Assembly: GCA_903813345.2 (NCBI GenBank)
Contig: CAIIXF020000005.1
Location: forward strand, 34,167,375 to 34,231,374
Length of the DNA stretch: 64,000 nucleotides
Origin: Owenia fusiformis
Lineage: Eukaryota; Annelida; Polychaeta; Sabellida; Oweniidae
Reading direction: 5' to 3'
Shown: positions 22,701 through 37,700 of the stretch, piece after piece
How the letters are laid out: every line of letters starts with the position of its first letter
Numbering within the stretch: the stretch's first letter is position 1
The notes under the pieces: generated by a model
What the model was told of the DNA's origin: nothing
The model's database searches: none
The model's input: only the letters and a program-made list of their open reading frames with translations
Made by a program: the position numbers and the translations under genes

Positions 22701-25700
22701 TGTTAACATGATGAATTACATGTAATTACACATGTTAGGGGTAGGCAGAACATGTAATACATAAGTGATGTATATTTTGCTTGATTCAAAGCCAAATTTT
22801 GGGAGATCTTGGCTTATGAATGGTTTCTGCAAATGATTTACACATGGAAAGTAGAAAAATATTGTTTCTGTATGTTTATTTCTTTATTTATTTTAATCAA
22901 CATAACTGTTATAAACTCTCTCATATATACTGTATTTCAAATCCTTATTTCTCATATGTTGGGAAAAGGCCTATTTTGTGTCATGTATCTTATCTCAATA
23001 GAACCCCCACCCTCCACCCTCTCCCCTTCCAGCATTCATAGCACCCAGTTGCCTCATTGCTAATCTGAATCACTTTTCTATTGGCGATGGAATTTGAATA
23101 ACAGGTTGCCAGTAGGGCAATCTGATTGCCTGTCAAATTGAGGCAATCATATTTAGAACCTTGGTGTAGAACCCTGGAAGTCTCATTTGATTTATTTCTT
23201 CTTTGTCGAGGGGATTAATTTTGAAATTTCTGTTAAAACCATATCTGAATTCCAAAGATGATATTTTGGAGTAAGGTTTGGTTTGGTATTATTATTCCAT
23301 TAATAGTAAACTCTGGTATAGAGTTTCAAATCATCTGCATATAGAATTTGAGGTATGTACAAGATGAATTCAATACTGTAGAAGAAAGGTGTTAGATTTA
23401 ATTAAAGTTACCTCAAATTAGGAAATCATCCTGACCCATTTGATGAATTTAACAATGTTTGTAACATGTCATGGCGTGGTCTTAATATGGGAATAACTGT
23501 CCATATTTTTTCTTGGTAGAATGAATTATCCCAGGGGAATTATCTTCCCCATTACACTACAGGTTATATAGTTAATTCAGATGCATTTTTAAATTTCCCT
23601 CTAGCAGATTCTTTTGTTTTCTGACAATGTTAGAACACCCTTTTAATAAGGAGGGAGTAGGCTATAAACAGGAAGCAAAACATCAGTGGAAATCTTTTGT
23701 ATTTGAAACTGAGCACCATGCATCCATTAGGACGATTTCATGATTTAATCATTTGTTTAATTGGCTTTATTTACTTCACATGATGAGCACCATATTTTTC
23801 TCAAAGTCTTGTGACTATTTCTTTTAGAAATAATTTGACAAAATCATAAATGAATTTGAATTTGAAAAATAGACCATGGGACTCGGCTATTTGTATGGTT
23901 AGTTATTCATATTTTTCTTATTTTCAATAGGGCTTAATAAGCTTTCTTCATTTAACTAGTTTGAATGGTGTGTTTGTATAAAAATGATTTTGATCTTTTG
24001 GTTTAACTGAAAAAGCAGAGTTCTAGATTTCTTTAAGTTAGCTGGCATTTCTTTGTTTTACCTTGCATACTGTTGTTTTGTTACACCTTTAGGTCTTCCC
24101 ATTTTCACGCTTGTGTTGACATTTTACAAATGTTGCCACTTGTGAAATCCGATGATGATATTTTGTTATGAGAATCTAAGTTGGCATATAAAAGGAAACA
24201 TGTGTTTGTTACTTGGCTCAAAATGTATCTTCTGTTCATCCTATCTCCTGCTCTGGTGGGAGTTGATCTGGGAATTGATGAGTAAATAGATAACTTAATC
24301 TAGGTTAATCTGACCTCCAGGGGATCATCTCAGGATATAGAGAAAATCAGTTTATTTAAATGAAAATCAGTTGATTTGTATTCTGTATTTGATACTTATT
24401 TTGTGGATGCATGGTTTAATTTTTGTTATTGTTGAGTTTTCTCAAAAGTTCATATTATATTAAATGACAGAAGTCTACAATATAATTCTCACCAACTGTT
24501 CAAGTTATAATTTCATTTGAAGGTATGAATGTTGGTCTCTCTCCCACTCCTCAAGCTCATCTCTAGAACATTGGGTGGGGGGGGGGCGAGTGTGAAGCTT
24601 AGGTCATATACACTGATACAGTAGACCCATTGTAACATCCCCTTTCAAAATGGACATAAACTCTCATCATGATAACCACACCCTCTTATTTTCATTTTTT
24701 CCCCAGATATTCTGCCTAGTGAAAGTTGTAGCTGGTCTGGCAAGTGGTATATTGGAATGGTAATATCTAAATATTTATTGGTAGTAACAGATGGGAATTC
24801 ACAGAAGGGAAATACTACTATTACTTCATCCTAGGTGAATAACATCATGATTGAAGGGGGGGGGTGAATACAAAGCTAATAAAAGATGAATGTGCATGGA
24901 GGGGAGATAATTGACACCTTTTGGAAGTACTAGATCAATGACTTAGGATGTTAACTAGTTGAGAGGCTGGTTCTGTTTTAGGAGACAACGGGGTTCAGTT
25001 GATATGGCAACCAAATTGTGGCATCCTATGGCCAATGAACAAATCATTAAATTATCACAAGATATTTTTAACTTCAAGTTCCATGGTAGAAGTTTTCTAT
25101 TCCCTGCCACATATAAACAGCACTTGATACTCTATAAATCATAGCAACATAGTTTTAGCCTCATAAAGTCAAGAGTTCAGAAGTTGCATCTAAAAAAGAT
25201 CTGATCAAGCTAGTTCTTGCTATGGAAGGTCTGGAGGTAATATTTATACCATTTTACCTAAGACATGCTTTTGACACATTGCAAATGAAGCTCATAAAAT
25301 CTGGGGTATTGATGATATGTCACAAAAATGGTTTTGGAACCCATGTTGTGTTGGTTTCTCCAGAATATATTTCAGTTTCTTGAGGTGATGTGTTGCTACA
25401 ATAAAGTAGCCATAGCAACTATATCCCATTGTCTCTTTAAGAAGACGCCTTTTAGTTGTTAGATCATTTGACTCAGATGTTTTGATCAGTGTGTTCACTG
25501 TTCATACTTATCATGTAGAAATGATTTTCAAACATTTTGTGAGGAAATAGTTTCTACACTTTTTGGGGAAATGGTTTTCACACTTTTTGGGGAAATAATT
25601 TTCACACTTTTTTGGAAAATGGTTTTCACACTATGATGAAGTGATTTTCTCATATAATTCACCGCTATATCAGCTTTCTTACTATGGAACAATAATACAT

Positions 25701-28700
25701 ACCCTAGAGACAAACTGTGCTGTATGAAGTTACAGGAAACATGTAACAACATCAAATGGGACAGACTGCCCCAAACTTTACCTGTGGAGCTAGATAAGAC
25801 GAACAAAGTACAGTGTAACTGTTCTTATCATCCTGAAGGAGGTCATGATTTCTTTTTCTAAATGTGTGGGAAATAGAGAAACTGTGGAACTATCAATTAG
25901 TGACTGAGATGTACTAACTTGAATAAAGTTGATACCAAACTAAAGTTTCAAGTGTAGGGGTATTAACCCTTGTGATTGTGGTTTGCCCAAAAATTCTATT
26001 TGTATTTACGATCAACATTCTTGATTAATTCATGCAGGCTTGAATGAAAGTGTTCAATAAACATTTTAAAAACTCTAAAAATCAAAATAGCATTCCGATA
26101 ATTTTTTTGTAAATAAGGCAATGATTAATTGATGATTGATTTAGCCTGTTTTTTATGAAGCATCATCAGTAGTTTCAAACTTGCAGAAAGAAGAGTTGAA
26201 GTGGTTGCAAAAGTCTCTCTTTATATCTAACCTCGAAACAAGGGTGTAACATACTAGGAAAATCATTATCCATGGGAAACTCCATGCTGGGAGTGTTAAT
26301 GTTCTCCAGAAGTGTTTGGCTTTCGGCTAGCCATATACCACAAAATGGCCACAAAGTTATTTTATAGCAAGATTTGTGTATATTTTCAACATCATTCAAG
26401 CCTAATTGCAGCAATATTGCTAGCTCACTTGACCAACTTTGGTAAATTCTAACACCTTACCATTAGATTTGTGGTTACTAGCAAATACAGTTGTAGCTGA
26501 CTTTTGAACTTCGCATTGGGGTAATGACTTGTACTTTATACTTTCAAAATTATAAGAATAAAAAGGAACAGGTTTTCTATTTAGAAATTAAATTTATTAA
26601 AATGTTCCTCTCATATTTCTTGGTTTTCTGAACTTAGCAGTTCAATTTGTAAGAACAAGTTCAATTTATTTAGTCAATGTGTGTCAGTGTCTTTGATATG
26701 GAAGATGCAGGAATGTGTTGCTATGCATCAGTTTCATCAGCAACCACTTGGAAACTGAAACTGATATGAGGCAGAACTGTTCCTGAATAAGTATAGGGGA
26801 GAATCATTTGAGATAAAAATTATTTCAAAGTTCATTTTCATTATTTTTCCATATCTATTAAGAAAGCATTTGGAACATCCCATATTTCTCGTGTTACTCC
26901 CACAAACAATATCTACAGAAGTCAAGTAACTAGCTGGAGTAGTTATATCCTATGGGTGTGTCATCAAGAAATCTAATTTCCTTATTGTGTTTTCCTTAAT
27001 ATTGCAATGAAGCCTGATAGAGATGTAGCAAAGCCATCTGTCCATCCATCTATCAATCCAACTATCTGTTTGTCTCCATATTTGGTGAAATATATTTATC
27101 CAAAATGTTTTTGTATACTCCTCAAAAAAAGTTAAGGACCAGTGGTTTTCCTCATAGGTTTACATGTTAACCCTCATATTTGTATGTTCATTGTACAGCT
27201 ATAGAGGGTTGTGATGAAAATGAGAATCAAATAATTATTACATGATGTATGTATGTATAATGAGAAATGGTATTCTCGTCAGAAATTACCTTGTTTGATA
27301 AAGGTGAGAAATATGTCCAATGAAGATATTTATTTTTCCATTTCCAAAATTCAACTAACCAAAGTTCAATATTTTGATAAATTGGTACAAATGTCAAAAC
27401 CTGACCTAAAGCTTTCAAAATCTTTGTCAGGGGAAGATCAACTCAAAGTGAGCCTAAAAATAGTCCTATCTCTTCTGGAGGTCTCTTGCATTGGCCAGTT
27501 CTTACTTGACCATGCAAATAGAGATGTGATCCCACTGGAATAGACTACCATATCTACCTGTTGAAGATGCTACTGTTTCTGCCATAGGAAGAACTCGGTG
27601 GAAGTAACGGTTTAACTCCTAAAGATATTTTCACAGGCGGTGGATTCTCAAGAGTTGTCAGGGGTGTAAGTGGAAGGTGAGTGCCGTAGTCAGATAGTTA
27701 CTCTTCGTGGTTCCCATTTATTTTTCTCGGTGGATTAGTACAGAACTTACAAACTTAAAGTCCTTAAGACCGCAGCTGTAAATAGCTAGTAGCCCTATCA
27801 GGGTCAAGGAGCTTTAGAGGAATTCAGGTTCTGAAGAATTTGGAACTAGAACTTGCACGCTACATGCTACATGCTACATTAGCGGTATAGTAACACCAGC
27901 GTCTTCTGTTCGTATATATCTGGTAGCACCTAGGCTGGATATTTCGATTTGGTTGTTTACTCCGCTGGAAACAATACAATGAGCTCAGCGCAGAATCTGG
28001 AAAAATGTAAGTGATCAGAGAGTTGTAAAGTATTTGTTTTCATCTTTTCTGTTGTTATGCAAGGCATTTAAAGTTCAAGCCATAGAATGCTTGCACCTGT
28101 AAAACATATGTGTATTTTGTAACCTTGAGAAAAAGCTTTGTGTTTATGTTTTGAATAAGAATAGAGTAGGAAAGAATGAAGTCCTGCAAGGAATTTAGGG
28201 AGCATTTAGGGATCTTCAGCAATGTAAATTGTATATAATTACCAGAAAGTCAAGTTTTACATAGTAATTGAATAGAATGAGAATAAGATATTTGCAGTAA
28301 GGACAGATCAGAGATCTTAGAATTATAACCAGAAAACATATCTATCACTTTACCCCTGACTGAGAGCTAGACTTTGATACATGGCCACTATCACTAAGGA
28401 CAAATTTAATTAGATATACAATTATTTATGGGTGCTTTCAAGTTGCTATGGTAACCCAAATCAGATATGGCATAAAAGAGAGGAGTTGATCCTTGGATGA
28501 AAAAAATGTTCTTGGAAAATCACCATGATGATTGCTGGGCTCTCAGGCATAAAGCTCATAATTATCTGCTGACTGATGCCACGGTATCATTTTAAGGTTG
28601 CACCAGTTGCTATGGTTACCAGAAGTGTCAGACTGTCCAGAAACCACTATGTTTACTCAAATTAGAGTAATTAACCCTTAATTATGAAGTTGATAGAGAA

Positions 28701-31700
28701 TACATGGATGTAACCTCAGATAGATAGCATCTAACATTTTATTATTGATCCAATTTATTGGATTTGATTTCACTTAATGCTGATTTAATGATTTCAGTTT
28801 TCCAGTGTGATTGATAAAACAGGGATGTTTATTTTGTGCCAAAATTAATATTTTCTCAGCAATCCTTGTAGATACTATAATCTAAATGTTCCAAAATTAA
28901 TCTATATCTCAACAGCTAACTATGATGGGGTATCTATAGCTTGGTGGGAGATATCAAACATTTGTGTTCCATTTTTCATAAAAATCCATTACTTTAAACC
29001 ATGTATCATTTCCTGATCAACTTTAGTCCTCTAATGTCATCCAGACCTCATATATTCTGGCATCTGTTTTTATAAAGACATATTTTGTTATGGTGTCTGC
29101 TATCATGTAACTTTTCCTGTTGAAGCCTCCCAGGTTAAATAGAGAGTAAAGCAAAGGAGAGGGGGGGGGGGGTCTAGAAGCAAGATTGGTATCTGTTACT
29201 TATAGCAGGGTTATATTGCTTTGATAGGAAAGTTTCATAGTTGCCTATAATGAAGGATTTTTTGGTTATATAACATCATTTGATAAAAATAAAAATCAAG
29301 CTTCAAGAACTCCTTTTAGTATTTCCAGTTACTGTAAGGACAATTAAGGCCAATTAAGAATAAGAATGGCATGCCATTGTTTAAGGCTAAAATAAGTGAT
29401 GAATGATTTTTTTGCAAAATTGAGAGCTGAACATAGCGAAATCTAATGCTACAGGTTTAAAGATAATTACTATAGCAATAAGAAATTAAAAGGATTCAGG
29501 TTCCACCTCAACTATTTGACATTTAAAAGTCCCTACTTAAAATGTTCCAGAAATGTAGAACTCTAGAACTCGTGCAATCTAATGGCTTCTGAATAATTTT
29601 TTTTAGAAATCTGTGTTTATACATGAGAAAGTTAAGTTATGAAATGAATGATTTTTCAGCAAAGGAACCAACTCATGGCAAGGAAGTTAAGTTACATTTG
29701 AAAAAATAAATCTTGGAAGTACATTTTTATTTCATGCAGTGTATTTCAAAAACAGCCAGCCATATTTAACACCAGCAAGGATAAGATTGCATTTTGTGAT
29801 TGTTGCTATGGTTTCCAGATTTGTTTTTCTAAAATATCTACATGGAAGTTATACCCATCTCAATGATGCCACCGCAACTACTGCAAAATTCTAGAGTGAT
29901 GCCGTTCCCATGTATCTTGTCTTGTTAAAATACCAAATACTGATATTTTACAAACAGATGTTAGACTTTTAGGTGTCTTTCAAGGATGAAGGTTACAGCA
30001 GTAATGATGTGGTAATTGCTTGTTTCATTTGCATTGATAGATCTTCCTATCTATTGCAGAATTTTATTTCAGGTCAAAATTGAATACACTTTTGCAAACA
30101 AATTCACCAAGATTCTCTCAAATGAAAAAATAACAATAAAGAAGAGTACTGTATAGTTCAAAGTGACTTAAACATCTAAGATTAATGAATTACAATTGAA
30201 ATGATCTCAGATTAAAGGAATCCATTCTACCATTGGAATATATTAAAGATTGAACATTTCTGAAAAATCACTAAACTTATCCTTCAAAGAAAAATAGGAA
30301 TAGACATGGCCAGAGAAATATTTGATGCAAGTGTAAAAAACTACCCCAATTCATTCTACAAACAACTCGCGGTCCTTTCTGAAAAAGTTACTAAAACTTT
30401 TCCTTTCAAAGAAAAATAGGAATAGACATGGCCAGAGAAATATTTGATGCAAGTGTGTGCTACTTGAAGTGCTACATGCTCTCACTTATCACGCAGCTTG
30501 AGTACTGCTCCAAAAATAATCAAGCTGAATTCTTCATATGGTGCAGAAAATAGGATAACTAACTACAAATAAATACTCTAAATCATCTAGAGAGGGGAGG
30601 TCTAGCAGGATTAGTTCTAAAATGTGGGTTATGAGGTATAAGGTACTCTTGCATCAAGCCCCTGTGTTCCAATATTTGAAAGCCTCAAATCTCTGTGAAC
30701 TAACATATAGCTAGAGTTTGTGTATGTTTTAGTCCACTTCGCAATCGTTCAGAATGACAATAGTATTATTAACAATAAAAAGTCTCCCTTGACCAGATGC
30801 ATTGAAGGAGAAATTTTATGTTATAATCTATAATGACTATATGTTTTACAAACAGGAATTGGACAATTCTGGGTTCTCTGTGTAATTCTTGGCATCCTGC
30901 TGCAAGCAATTTTACAATCACATTGACCTCTTAATGTGCACGAGTATGAATGTTTATGTAAAAGTGTTTACTAGCTGTCCACAATGGTAAACACACTTGG
31001 AGAACCCTCCAAGCTGATGTTTGAAATATTCTCTACTCAAGCATATTCAGTGATGGGTTCGAAATATTCTCTACTCAAGCATATTCAGTGATGGGTTTGA
31101 AATATTCTCTACTCAAGCATATTCAGTGATGGGTCACATTTTTGGATTGCAACCGAAGATGGCAAAAGATGCTTCAAGGAATGTCAAGGATTGGTTCATT
31201 GAAGCATCTTTGGCCAATTTCATGAAATAAACATCTTCGCATGAGGTGCATCTTCAGGGGTTTCATCAGCAGCAAGCAATACAAATTGTCTTTTCTTGTT
31301 ATTGAGAAAAATACTAGTCTTGAATACCTTTGTTTTCATGGTAGCTATAACACAATAATTTGGCCTGTTGTTTTCACTCATTTAAAGTGCATTCTTAAGA
31401 CCCCCAGCATATTCAAATCTGAACACTTGTTCTGATCCCATTTTTCCTCCAATTGACTCCCATTTTAAGAAAAGTTTGAAATCTGAACACCACCTAATTC
31501 AAACCCTATATCTTCATGTGGAGGGGCAAACTTTTGATAAATAAGGTGGGGGACAAAATATTTTAAATAAATTCATTTCAAAACATGACCACCTCCATAT
31601 CTCTCTATCGATGAGCAAGCCTTTTGGTAAATGGATTGTGCGGGAGAAAAATTTAACTCCATTAAATAGGCTCAAAGTGAAAAAACACATTAATACTGGT

Positions 31701-34700
31701 CTTCCCCTTCTCCTCTGAGCAGTGCTATATATTTGTCCTGGGAGGAGATCTACATTTGTAGGATGATCGATTTTGACTTTTGATTTGCCTCTGGAGAAAA
31801 CAATAGGGAAAAAAGTATGATTGACCCCAGGTTTAATATCTAATTTGATAGTGCAACACAATGAACAGAATTGGCAGTGCCACCATGAATAATTTCTTAA
31901 TTAACACATTACTAATTAGCCAATGTAAGTCTGTGTTTATGAAAGAGATAACAGTGTTGTTTCTTGTTCAATTGCTGCAATTATTGGAACTGATTTATGG
32001 AGCAAGCTTTTGATAAATACAAGTTAAGGATAAGGTTAACATGACCTTTCAAAAAATAAAATGTTGGGGTTAAATCAAGATCAAAACATGATTATATGGT
32101 CTCATCCAATCAGACTACTTGTTTGCAGTTCATTACTAATCATTAATGCATAATGGTAAATGTACTGCAACTTGAAAGATGAAAGTATATAATGTTTGTC
32201 AGGAGCACCTCGTCTAAAGTTAAAAAGGGGTTATTTACATTTTCATTTTTCATTTATCAATCTTGAGAAAGAGATAAGTTTGAATAACATTTATAACATT
32301 TTTAAAACCGGAATGTTCTCTTCTAGCTAACTGATCAACAGTTTACTTTTCCAAATTAGACTCCATGATTGACTATTGCCATATTTAACCACATCAAACC
32401 CCATCAAAGAACTCCATAACCTAACAAGTTATGAAGAAGGCAACATGATACACATGGGAGTATAATACATGTAATAATGCATAACAAGTTTATTTATGAT
32501 ATAAGTCACATTGAGAACAGAGAAAGTATACTATTTTGATTCTGTATAGCAGTTTTAAAATAATAGATAATACACATTTATTACTTCGAGAACGACATGT
32601 TAAAATCTGTTTTTTCTTGACATAGCTACTTGAGTATAAGAAAAGGAATGATACATTAGACAAAAAGGAACTGTTCATTAAAGAAAGTTTGCCTTTAGAT
32701 CAGATTCAACCTTTAAAGCAACAGTACATTAGAATGTGAAATGTGTGGAAATGTAAATGATGAACCTTGAACATGGCATATGCATGCATAATATCTCTGC
32801 TACCCATGTGTAATGTTACCTGACAAACCTGTAAGGTGTTAATTAGCATTTAGATTATGGCTTTGAATCCCATTTCCATTACTGTACTTCTACTTAATTT
32901 TGCGGCTGTTTAATTTGGTGGATTTGCCAAATTAAGTAGCCACCAATGTTGCTGATAATTTTAGTATCATGTAAATTACAGTAGTGTCATATGACACAGC
33001 CAATATAGTTATAATTCGGCGCCGTTTCAGCATCAGAAAAATTTGGCACTGTTCCGGCACCATTTCGGCACCATTACAGCGCCGAAAATTTTCGACGCCA
33101 ACATTTGGCACCGGACTAGTCACTCCATTTGGTGCCGAAACGGCACCGAAATTTGGCACAGAAAATGAGTCGAAAATCAGATTGCATTTTGGGGGTGTAA
33201 GTACATTGTCATATTGCAAGTCTACCAACTGGCAAAATTACCATAAATTGTAATTTAGCATAGATACAATATATTTCTCCCTAAGGAGATCATGTTACTC
33301 CTGAGGGAGAAGATAATGTTGATATGTTACAGATGCAGGAATATAACCATGGCCTCATATAACAATAAACAAACCCCATTAGTTATATCTCATTACTTAG
33401 CAAATGTCCCTATGTGACCTAAAATATTCCTACCTTATTAGGCTAGGGTTCTTAATTATCTGTTTCTTATGATTTTCTTTCTGTGGAAAGTTGAGAGGAT
33501 CCAGTTTTTTATTTTTCCTTTCTTCAGGTTTGTAGAAATGCAATTCATATATATTTCAGCCAAACTAGATATTATAGGATCAATTATTTTTTGTTAATTA
33601 TGATTAGATTTGACCTTTTTAGGTCTAGAATTGGAAAACCGTGAGGACTTGCTAAACATTATATTTATCTACCTTGGCCTCACTCACTGTGGTAACTCCC
33701 TTCTTCAAATGTCCCTTTTCAAAATTTATCAGTGAGTTAATAAGATGTTAAGTCTATTGAAACAAATGGGGAAAGCAAAGTCAGAATTGCATGCACAAGA
33801 ACATATAAAGATAATGTGATATGATTGAAATAATCTTTTTCTCATAAAGTTAATATATGAGGGATGATCAATTAGTAAAGGGCCCATCACTCCATCACTT
33901 ATAGACTGCCCCTCGTATTTTATCATTTTTGCAAAGATTCAACCCCCAAGCAGAAACATTTAGTGATCCTTTCATCCTGACCATAACTGTCACAGTGGAC
34001 ATTGAGAACATAGTAAATAGTAAACTGTCACTGTTATATTTAGAAAAACACACAAATGTCAAATTAAATGGAGAAAAATACTACAAATGAAAACGTTAAT
34101 CATCTTTTTAACTTTTGGTTGTCATGGATAATTCCAATATGAAAATCTAAATTTTGATAATTTTTTTTTTTTATAAAATGAAATGATAATATGAATTGTA
34201 TAGTATTCAATGATTGTAATCTGTGCAGTGTGTCCATATGTAGGAAGTTACTAGAAAATAAGGATGGAAAAGAACAGTATTTTTTATAGTGAGGTTTAAA
34301 CTACTAATGGTTGTTTTAATTGTCATTAGTAATATATAGCCAAGGGACAAGAATTTTTTTATATAATGTTTTGCATTTTTTGAATTCTTTGGATGTTTTC
34401 TATAAGGACACTGGAAAAGCTTTTTTAATGTTTTTTGCTACATGTGATCGGAAATTTCAAATCATTTCTTCATTCTAGAGTTATCATTTGTAATTGGGAC
34501 ATGTTGACAAGAATGCTGTGCCCCTAACCACGTGACAATTTTCTCTGTATGATCCGGTGAGTTTTGGTCTATTTATTTTGGCCTAAATACAAAATATGTT
34601 GCTTTTTTCTTCATGAGCTTCATATACTTGGATCCAAAGTTGCTCCAATTCTATATCTTTGATGTTATTTGGATTTTTGGGAGGGCATTTTGGCGGAGGA

Positions 34701-37700
34701 TATCAATATAATTGCCTTGACTATTTCTGCCCAATTCACTCATAGGAAAAAAGATTCAACAAATAACATTGCAGCAGTTAATTTTAACAAACCCTTGTAA
34801 TATTTCCAACTTATAGTAAATAACTCAGTTCAGACGTAAAGCCTAGTCATTACAAAGATCAGATTGATTTTGATTAAATTCACTTCTAACAGACTTCACA
34901 TAAGCAAAGAGGCCTTGAGAGATAACCTTGCATCATCTAAGAAAAAATCATTACATACCACCCCTGGGCACCCAACCTGGGCTTCATGTTATTTTATATA
35001 AACCATATGCCAGAAAAAATCATTTGATACCCTTACTGGAGCTATCTCGGAAAGTTGTCTGGATTATGTGTTGCTGGCTTTCACAGACCTTTAACATTTT
35101 TATGTGTGATAGTTTCCACATATTCTGTACTGTTAGTTGATTCTGAAGTTATGTTATTTAGAGAGGTGTGAGACACCGAGTGTAGGATCATATTTTGATA
35201 AACATTTACTGCTGCATATTACTGGCTTAAAAAATGAGTAAAAATAGAAATTATGTTAAGAGGATAAATCTGCAGGATGCTTGGTACTTTCAGAAAGTCA
35301 CGAATCACTTGAACAGGAATTGAGTGAATGGGTGACAGATTCGATGTCCTATATAATACAGGGTGACACAAAAAAGAGCCACCCACATCATGTTAAATAA
35401 CTTTTTCGTCTATGTAATTCCTGTTTTTCTTTTCTTGCAAAGTAAAAACTAAACTTCATGGGCAACTCCACAAGAAATTTCAGATGACTAGGTCAACTGG
35501 ATACACTTTCATGAGCGTTATACGATTTTCTCTAAATGTCAGGCACACCTGGATTCTATGGGTAAGGTTATTGACAACCATAACACATTCCCCCACAGAA
35601 ATGGCCCTGATCCTTCTTGTGATCTCTATCTTCAGGTGATCTATGGTTTGGGGGTTTGTTACATACAAATGATACTTCAAGAACCCCCAGAGATAAAAAT
35701 CTTGCGTGTTTATGTCAGGCAAATGTGGTCAATAACTTTGCCAGTAGAATTGAGAAGTGTGCCTGCAATGGAATGGATGACATTCAGATCACATCTTGTA
35801 ACTATCATAAAAGTCCACATAATTGATCTTGTCATCTGAAACTTCTTGTAGAGTTGCCCCATGAAATCTAGTTTGAATGTTCAAAAGAAGAAGTCAGGAA
35901 TCATAAAGACAAAAAAGTTATTTAACTTGAGGTAGGTGGCACTTTTTTGTGTCCACCCTGTATATAATGTACATGTACTACATGTTTATGCCATTTACTC
36001 AGTCATAATGGCAACCCTACAGTCTGAGTGTATAGTACTGGAATATGCTATATGGCAACCATAGATATCCTGTAGTTGCCATAATTTGAAAATTTCTCAA
36101 TTTCGGGGAACTACATGTACTCCTATGGTCACTGTTTGGTCGCCAAAGAGCAAATTTGACTGAGGCACAATAATATATAATTCATATGACATCTTTGAGT
36201 CTTTTGAAATACATATTATGTTTCAGAATTATAGATACTGGCCCTTTAATTCAATACATTGCATATCTTACTTTCTTACCTCTTCAATATTTTCCAAATA
36301 AGGAAGTCTTAAAGTAAATAACACCATCAGGTTCAATAAGTTACACAAAAAATATTTCAAGAATTTATTGTGATATTTGATATTTTGTTTTCATCTGTGG
36401 TATTGCATGTATATATGACAGTGAACACGCACATGTATATCACAGTCTAAGCGTTAGTTTTTCACAGTTTGGGACTAAATACTTTCAGAACATTTTAATC
36501 TTGAACCGATCAATTTACTCCAAAATGTGTTTTCCATCTTAGTTTGGATATTTAGCTCCCTTAAACAAACACACCAAGTTCAAAATAACATGTACAACAC
36601 ACATCAGTTTCTACCCCTAGATGTGACTATTGTTGCAAAATTGGCATGGTGGTCATGCTTTTTGAATCATATAAAACTGTAGAAAAGAGAGGAATTAGCA
36701 AGAAATGAAATAAAAAGGCATGTAGGTGACATTTGAAATTGTTAAGAAAATCAGTTTAATAAGCTTGACCATAGGGAAATTGTAACCATGGGTAAAGATA
36801 AAAAGGTAGACCTAGTTATGGTGCCCTTGCCTATTTTTGGAATTATTCCAAGATTTGCCCATGGAAATGCATTAACCTATGCAAGGATCACTGAGATGTG
36901 TCTGAATCAATGTTAGCTAAAAACTACTGCAATGTCAAAACATAGATAAAATCCATCTCCCATTTATTGCATTTCCCACACAAATCTGATTCCATTAAAA
37001 CAGTGGGCAAGGGTGGTTTGTATACTATAAGGATATCAGTAGCCCCTCAACATGGTGCTAATACCTTTTTCTGTTATCTCTTTAGTTTTGGTACAAAATA
37101 ACACAGGGACTACTTCGTAGGTGAGTTCTTTAGAAATTGCTTGGAAATATAACAGGTGAGTTGGTGTGGTTGTTATGGTAACCAAATCCATAGCGATAAC
37201 AGGTCCATTTACCTGTGGTTTTTAGTGTAAGAGTGAGATTAGGTTCAGTGTATTTTCAAAGACTATAAAAGATTTATGCAAAAATTGAGCATCATAAGAT
37301 TTGCTTGACTTTTCCTAGGAGATATATAACATTCTGTTGCTATGGAGATAGCGTCTTAAAGATTGGATTCACCTAAAGACAGGTTAGAGTCAGAGAAACC
37401 AAATATATTTGATGAAGGTAAGTAAAAACTTTATTTTGCATCTGCAGCCTACAAAGAAATGAAAGTTGGATCAGTGAGGGTAAGGTAAGATAGTATTATT
37501 TGCAATTGTTTTGGCGTTGTTATGGCAACCATCATCGCTTATCATTGAATTTCTAAAACTATAAGGTATAACATAATGCTCAAGATAAGAAAAATCTTTT
37601 CATGTTTTGATTCACACAGTATCATCATTTACAGTTAAGGTATATTATACCATAAGCAATTAAATATTATGTTTTTTAGGGAGGGTTTAAGTTCATTTCA

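Noticed and set aside
24959-25144. Short plus-strand frame in intron 1 (alternative exon?)
   Set aside because: No phase-1 donor and no promoter-like sequence.
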